Assembly: GCF_003385235.1 (NCBI RefSeq) | Contig: NZ_PQIA01000053.1 | Coordinates: forward strand, 1 to 55,518 | Reading direction: 5' to 3' | DNA: 55,518 nucleotides | Source of the DNA: Amycolatopsis circi | GTDB lineage: Bacteria > Actinomycetota > Actinomycetes > Mycobacteriales > Pseudonocardiaceae | Shown here: in pieces, positions 51,171 to 55,518 of the stretch | Numbering within the stretch: the first letter of the stretch is position 1 | How the letters are laid out: every line of letters begins with the position of its first letter | Program-made: the position numbers and the translations under genes | Notes under the pieces: model-generated | Told to the model about the DNA's origin: nothing | The model's database searches: none | The model's input: the letters and a program-made list of their open reading frames with translations, nothing else

Positions 51171-51538
51171 CGGACGAGAAGCCCATTGGCTTTTGCCGCA
51201 TCGCGACCGCTAGGTAAAGCACATCGAGTGCGCGAAGGGAATAGTTCTCGACGGCTAAGCGCTGCACGGCGCGAAAACGCGCAAGGCCGGAGGAATCACA
51301 CCTAACGTCGAAGACAGCTCGTAGCATCGAACTGATCGAGAAACTCCCGCGCCTCCTGGATGCGTCCGGACCGCTTGGCCGCCGCCATCGCGCTGGCGAA
51401 CTCGAAGCGGGTCAGCTCACTCGCAGGGACTCGGTTCCGATCGCTCGCCAGCAGGTCGCGCGGCTCAGCGTGCTCAGGCTCGTCAGCGAAGAACACACGC
51501 ACGACCGCACTCGCATCGGCGTAGCAGACAGTCACCAT
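51171..51538 (-). pseudogene. Decayed PIN-domain (VapC-like) toxin gene
   Basis: From ATG 51538 the frame reads VTVCYADASAVVRVFFADEP, the PIN opening with its first acidic residue, then PASELTRFEFASAMAAAKRSGRI with the conserved Glu, and stops at 51302. The rest of a PIN domain continues in another frame: AVENYSLRALDVLYLAVAMR, the last acidic motif. A frameshift near 51320 separates the two. No intact toxin could be made. XRE-cupin gene and sahH terminator hem it in. Confidence 0.75.
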
Positions 51539-51612
51539 TCGCCCCGCGACCAGTTGAGCACCTCGCTGATCGACGTGCCCCCACCAGCCGAACGTCGCCC
51601 CAGGTATCACAT
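51532..51612 (-). pseudogene. C-terminal scrap of the cognate antitoxin
   Basis: On the minus strand a frame ending GTSISEVLNWSRGEW stops at TGA 51532-51534, overlapping the PIN start by seven bases (ATGGTGA), the spacing of vapBC-type operons. It is cut by a stop about 25 codons upstream and by the sahH terminator. Too short for family assignment. Confidence 0.4.
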
Positions 51613-51628
51613 GTTTTCAATTGCAGAC

Positions 51629-51662
51629 AAAAGCCGCCCCAGAACGCATTCCGGGGCGGCTT
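51629..51662 (-). terminator. Intrinsic terminator after sahH
   Basis: 10-bp perfect stem (51631-51640 with 51653-51662) around a 12-nt loop, followed on the minus strand by TTTTGT. It is 12 bp beyond the sahH stop. Confidence 0.85.
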
Positions 51663-51674
51663 CAGCGTCAACGA

Positions 51675-53156
51675 TCAGTAACGGTAGTGCTCCGACTTGA
51701 ACGGGCCCTCGACGTCCACGTCGATGTATTCCGCCTGTTCCTTCGACAGCTTCGTCAGCTCGCCGCCCAGCGCCTCGAGGTGGATCCGCGCGACCTTTTC
51801 GTCCAGCTTCTTCGGGAGGCGGTAGACCTCCTTGTCGTACTCCTCGGTCTTTGTGAAGAGTTCGACCTGCGCGATGACCTGGTTCGCGAAGCTGTTCGAC
51901 ATCACGAAGCTCGGGTGCCCGGTCGCGTTGCCCAGGTTCAGCAGTCGCCCCTCGGACAGCACAAGAATGCTCTTGCCGTCCGGGAAGACCCACTCGTCGA
52001 CCTGCGGCTTGATGTTCACGCGCCGCACGCCGGGGTAGCGGGCGAGACCGGCCATGTCGAGTTCGTTGTCGAAGTGGCCGATGTTGCCGACGATCGCCTG
52101 GTGCTTCATCCGCGCCATGTGCTCGACCATCACCACGTTCTTGTTTCCGGTGGTGGTGACGTAGATGTCGCCCTCGTCCAGCACCGTCTCCAGGCGCTTG
52201 ACCTCGTAGCCGTCCATCATCGCCTGCAGCGCGCAGATCGGGTCGATCTCGGTGATGATCACCCGGGCGCCCTGGCCGCGCAGCGATTCCGCCGCGCCCT
52301 TGCCGACGTCGCCGTAGCCGCAGACCACCGCGACCTTGCCGCCGATCAGCACGTCGGTGCCGCGGTTGATGCCGTCGATCAGCGAGTGCCGGATGCCGTA
52401 GCGGTTGTCGAACTTCGACTTCGTCACCGAGTCGTTGACGTTGATCGCCGGGAACAGCAGTTCGCCCGCGGCCGCCAGCTGATACAGCCGCAGCACGCCG
52501 GTGGTGGTCTCCTCGGTGACGCCCTTGACGCTCTGCCCGATGGCGGTCCACTTACCGGAGTCCGCCCCTGCGCTCGCAATCGAAGCACGCAGCAGTTCGA
52601 GGAAGACCTTCCACTCCTCCGGGTCCTCGTCGTCGGCGGTCGGGACCACGCCGGCCTTCTCGTACTCGGTGCCCTTGTGCACCAGCATGGTGGCGTCGCC
52701 GCCGTCGTCGAGGATCATGTTCGGGCCTTCGCCCTCCCACGTGAGCATCCGCTCAGTGCACCACCAGTATTCCTCGAGCGTCTCGCCCTTCCACGCGAAC
52801 ACCGGGACGCCCTTGGGCTCCTCGGCGGTGCCGTGCGGCCCGACGACGACCGCGGCCGCGGCGTGGTCCTGCGTGGAGAAGATGTTGCACGAAGCCCAGC
52901 GCACCTCCGCGCCGAGCGCCACCAGCGTCTCGATCAGCACCGCGGTCTGCACGGTCATGTGCAGCGACCCGGCGATCCGCGCCCCGCGCAGCGGGTAAAC
53001 CTCAGCGTATTCGCGACGCAGCGCCATCAGGCCGGGCATCTCGTGCTCGGCGAGCCGGATCTCCTTCCGGCCGAACTCGGCGGCCTCGAGATCGGCGACG
53101 GCGAATTCGAGGCCGCCCCGGGTGTCGTGCCGCTTGACAACGCTTTCGGGGGTCAT
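51675..53156 (-). CDS. ahcY: S-adenosylhomocysteine hydrolase
   Basis: 493 residues, the long actinobacterial form. Conserved blocks: EHEMPGLMALRREY, RIAGSLHMTVQTAVLIETL, SCNIFSTQDHAAAA, the insert region with PTADDEDPEEW, VNDSVTKSKFDNRYGIRHSLIDGI (in parts; active-site Lys/Asp/Asn), NAD loop VAVVCGYGDVGKGAAESLRG, VGNIGHFDNELDM and the C-terminal FKSEHYRY that reaches the partner's NAD site. Splits S-adenosylhomocysteine into adenosine and homocysteine, keeping methyltransferases active. GGAGGAACCGCACT precedes the ATG. Rv3248c counterpart. No SAH riboswitch is recognisable in the 86-bp gap upstream. Confidence 0.97.
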   Translation of the reverse strand: MTPESVVKRHDTRGGLEFAVADLEAAEFGRKEIRLAEHEMPGLMALRREYAEVYPLRGARIAGSLHMTVQTAVLIETLVALGAEVRWASCNIFSTQDHAAAAVVVGPHGTAEEPKGVPVFAWKGETLEEYWWCTERMLTWEGEGPNMILDDGGDATMLVHKGTEYEKAGVVPTADDEDPEEWKVFLELLRASIASAGADSGKWTAIGQSVKGVTEETTTGVLRLYQLAAAGELLFPAINVNDSVTKSKFDNRYGIRHSLIDGINRGTDVLIGGKVAVVCGYGDVGKGAAESLRGQGARVIITEIDPICALQAMMDGYEVKRLETVLDEGDIYVTTTGNKNVVMVEHMARMKHQAIVGNIGHFDNELDMAGLARYPGVRRVNIKPQVDEWVFPDGKSILVLSEGRLLNLGNATGHPSFVMSNSFANQVIAQVELFTKTEEYDKEVYRLPKKLDEKVARIHLEALGGELTKLSKEQAEYIDVDVEGPFKSEHYRY

Positions 53157-53242
53157 AGTGCGGTTCCTCCAAGGTTTGATGGCACCTGAACAGTACCGTT
53201 GTCGGCTCGACCCTGACTCGAACGGATGAGGAGAGAATCACC

Positions 53243-55516
53243 GTGCCCGCCCCGCTCCCCGGCCCTGACACCCGCATCGTCGAAATGAGGGTGTCCGGAC
53301 TCGTGGGCACGAGCGGCGAGACGCTCCTCGACACGGTCCAGACCGTCGACGTCGCCGGCGACGAACTCGGCCGAGTGGTGCGCCCGGCCGACCGGCTGCG
53401 GCGTCCGGCACCCGGTCCGGTGGTGCCCGCGCTCGGCCGGTCGATCCCGCGCACCGTCGAAGGCTACCTGTGGAGCGGCATGACGTCCGGCGGCGTCGCG
53501 AAGGCCGCCTGGGCGCTGCTGTTCCCGTTCTCGCTGGCGAACGTCGCGTTCTGGATGCTGCCGCCAGTGCACCGCGGCCGCTGGCTCGGCGGCCTGTGCC
53601 GCGGCCTGCTGCGGATCGCCGCGGTGCTGCTCACCATGCTGCTGGTCAGCCAGATCGCGGCGGCCGTGCTGGACCTCGTCGCGACGCAATGCCTCGCACC
53701 CGGGCGAGCCTGTCTGACCTGGGTGACCCCGGAGCTGCGCAAGGGCCCGCTGCGGATCGGCGTCGGCGTGGCCGTGCTGCTCGCGCTGGTCTACGCGCTG
53801 CACCGGATCTCGTCCACGAACTGGCGAGTGCGCCCGCCCGATCATCCCGGCCGCCAAGGCGTCCCGATGCGATTGCGAGCAGATCCGGAAGCGCCCGGAA
53901 TGTCCGCAACACACGCGGTTGCCGCACTCGCCTGCATTGCCTTGTTATTGCTGGGCGGCCCATTCCACGTGCCGACGAAAATCCCGCAATTGATCGCGTG
54001 GATCTGCACCCTCGCCCTGGTCCTCGCGGTCCTCATCGGAGGCGCGATCGGCAGCGACACCGGTGCCATCGCCCGCCGAAGCCTGATCACCTTCGCGACA
54101 CTGCTGGTCATCTTCGCCGCCGTGCTGGCCAAACCGGTCGACGACCGGCTCCCCGGAGTCGACAACACCGTCGAAGGCCTCGGCGGCTCTCTGCTCGTCG
54201 TCACCCTGCTCTTCGCGCTCGCGCTGATCCCGTCGGCACTGCTGGCGCGCTCCGTCTGGCGAGACCGCCCACGCCGACTCCGGCCATGGCTAGGAGGCTG
54301 GGCCGCAGCCCCCGTCCTCGCACTCGCCGGACTCCTCGGCGGCGGTTTCGGCGCCGGACTCGCGATTGCCGTCCGAAAGCTGCTCCGCGCTGAAAAGCTC
54401 ACCCTGCCCACGACCTACGACCTGGTCACCGTCCTGTGGGGCGGCGGACTAGGCCTGATGGCGCTACTGGCCGTTGCGGGCTACGCCATCGCCGTCCCCC
54501 TGCGCCGCCGCCGACGCGGCGTACCGCCCATCGTCGAACTGATGGAACACGACGACCAGCAAGAACAAGACGCCGCCAAGGCTTGGGCACGTTCCGCATG
54601 GGAACGCCGTCACCTGCACCACCTGACGCTGATCGTCGCGCTGGCCCTGTGCGTCGGCGCGATCGCGCTACTGGTCGTACGGTTCGGCTTCAACCTGCAG
54701 CCCAACTGGTTCACCACAGTCTCGGCGATCGGCGTATTCGCGCTGGGCGCTCTAGCCGCCGGTCTGCTGAGAGTGGTCTACTCCGCAGCCCGCTCCCCTC
54801 AACGGAGCCGACACTTAGGCGCCCTAGCGGATCTCGTCTCCTTCTGGCCGCGCGCCGCACACCCCGGCGTGCCGCCCTGCTACGCGCTCAAAGTCGTCCC
54901 GGAACTGGCAGACCGGGTCAAGGAACACCTAGCCGAACCCGGCACCCGAGTCGTGTTGTCGGGCCTGAACCTGGGCAGCATCCTCACAGTTCTGACCGCC
55001 GCCCAACTGTGCGCCGAACTCCCTCCGAACGAACGCGACCGAGTCGGCCTCCTCACCGCCGGCTCCCCCCTGCAATGGGGCTACCAACGCGCTTTCCCCG
55101 CAGTCCTGCCGCAGGATTCCTTGGCCGAACTGTTCTCCTCACTGGACGGCCGGTGGCGCGCACTATGCCGAGGAACAGACATCTTCGGCGGCGGCGTAAC
55201 GACCTGGCGCCACCAAACGAGCAGCGGCCACCTCCTGGGCGAGGGCTACCTCCCGGAAGGCAAATGGGGAGCCCTGGAAGCAACTCCCGACGACGCAGGA
55301 GTCCTGGTCCTGGGCGGCGACCACTGGGTCCCAGACCCCCTGCGCTCCCCCGACGGCCGCCACCGATGGGCCCCCGGAGTCCTCAAACACACTGAGTACT
55401 TGGCCGACCCCGAGTGGGACAACGCAGTCGCGATGGCCGCAGGCCTAGGCCGCCCCAACTCCCGCGCCCTAGGCGAACAGGGTTCCCTCTTCGGCGACCT
55501 ACCCCGCCCCCGCTAG
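53243..55516 (+). CDS. Large membrane protein with hydrolase-like C-terminal domain
   Basis: 757 residues; GAGGAGAGAATCACC before the GTG. About ten membrane helices spread over residues 85-520 (for example AVLLTMLLVSQIAAAVL, GVAVLLALVYAL, LALVLAVLIGGAIG, LVVTLLFALALIPSALL, LGLMALLAVAGYAIAV, VALALCVGAIALLVV). The cytoplasmic C-terminal part (about 540-757) resembles an alpha/beta hydrolase: VSFWPRAAHPGVPPCYALK, the elbow VVLSGLNLGSILTV, LLTAGSPLQWGYQRAFP, and GDHWVPDPL. The nucleophile position is Asn576 (relatives have Ser in AHSQG), so it looks inactive. Function unknown. The stop is 2 bp from the window end. Confidence 0.8.
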   Translation: MPAPLPGPDTRIVEMRVSGLVGTSGETLLDTVQTVDVAGDELGRVVRPADRLRRPAPGPVVPALGRSIPRTVEGYLWSGMTSGGVAKAAWALLFPFSLANVAFWMLPPVHRGRWLGGLCRGLLRIAAVLLTMLLVSQIAAAVLDLVATQCLAPGRACLTWVTPELRKGPLRIGVGVAVLLALVYALHRISSTNWRVRPPDHPGRQGVPMRLRADPEAPGMSATHAVAALACIALLLLGGPFHVPTKIPQLIAWICTLALVLAVLIGGAIGSDTGAIARRSLITFATLLVIFAAVLAKPVDDRLPGVDNTVEGLGGSLLVVTLLFALALIPSALLARSVWRDRPRRLRPWLGGWAAAPVLALAGLLGGGFGAGLAIAVRKLLRAEKLTLPTTYDLVTVLWGGGLGLMALLAVAGYAIAVPLRRRRRGVPPIVELMEHDDQQEQDAAKAWARSAWERRHLHHLTLIVALALCVGAIALLVVRFGFNLQPNWFTTVSAIGVFALGALAAGLLRVVYSAARSPQRSRHLGALADLVSFWPRAAHPGVPPCYALKVVPELADRVKEHLAEPGTRVVLSGLNLGSILTVLTAAQLCAELPPNERDRVGLLTAGSPLQWGYQRAFPAVLPQDSLAELFSSLDGRWRALCRGTDIFGGGVTTWRHQTSSGHLLGEGYLPEGKWGALEATPDDAGVLVLGGDHWVPDPLRSPDGRHRWAPGVLKHTEYLADPEWDNAVAMAAGLGRPNSRALGEQGSLFGDLPRPR

Positions 55517-55518
55517 CC

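Noticed and set aside
53157..53242. Possible SAH riboswitch upstream of sahH
   Set aside because: Only 86 bp, and I see no matching stems or conserved core.

Overview
The window is high-GC DNA (about 70% by eye) with GTG/ATG starts, many 4-bp start/stop overlaps, mycothiol-type SigR/RsrA, a WhiB regulator, MtrAB-LpqB and F420-type enzymes. It is an actinomycete chromosome. Gene content and order suggest Pseudonocardiaceae, most likely Amycolatopsis; that placement is inference. From about 7.7 kb to 53 kb the backbone follows, with insertions and losses, the Mycobacterium tuberculosis block Rv3217c to Rv3248c: membrane protein, diacylglycerol-kinase-like protein, whiB1, pdtaS, rsrA-sigR, SRAP protease, rsgA, DUF6912, WS/DGAT, Rv3235, secA1, hpf, comF, lpqB-mtrB-mtrA, tmk and sahH.

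Layout. 1-7.7 kb is metabolic and accessory: a truncated LLM-class F420 oxidoreductase, malic enzyme, an RmlC-type epimerase, cholesterol oxidase, a DUF4442 hotdog protein, a phosphatase-GNAT pair and a secreted S33 peptidase. 7.7-15.5 kb holds regulatory and translation genes: whiB1 with a CRP-like site, pdtaS behind an 11-codon leader ORF, the 24-residue ribosomal protein bL37, and the sigR-rsrA thiol-stress operon with its own SigR promoter. 15.5-19.5 kb has a methyltransferase-histidine kinase operon, a secreted hydrolase-like protein lacking its nucleophile, and a LuxR response regulator. 19.7-29.4 kb has SRAP, RsgA, three tandem LprG-like lipoproteins, a WS/DGAT acyltransferase, a SpoU methylase and a HAD protein. 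29.5-39.1 kb is the secretion and envelope core: SecA1, HPF, ComF, LpqB, MtrB, MtrA. 39.1-45.6 kb interrupts the usual mtrA-tmk neighbourhood with an IclR regulator, a dimethylglycine-oxidase/sarcosine-oxidase pair, a nucleotide-sugar-epimerase-like SDR and a TetR regulator. 45.6-55.5 kb has tmk, several regulators with legible operators, an SDR-Ddn operon, a decayed toxin-antitoxin module, sahH and a large membrane protein.

The most unusual signal lies between genes. Two families of long near-perfect palindromes sit at or near gene ends: a 44-bp family (four copies) and a 55-bp family (two copies). Their arms vary between copies, largely with compensating changes. In the 44-bp family the arms themselves supply the last Ser codon and TGA stop of three genes. 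At two convergent gene junctions (SpoU/HAD and TetR/tmk) the 3'-3' junction has been tandemly duplicated with a unit of about 220 bp and has since decayed. A third junction, after lipoprotein 3, shows a 20-bp repeat of the gene end around a palindrome. Three enzyme-like proteins have lost a nucleophile or active-site residue, and the dimethylglycine oxidase homologue lacks the flavin-attachment His.
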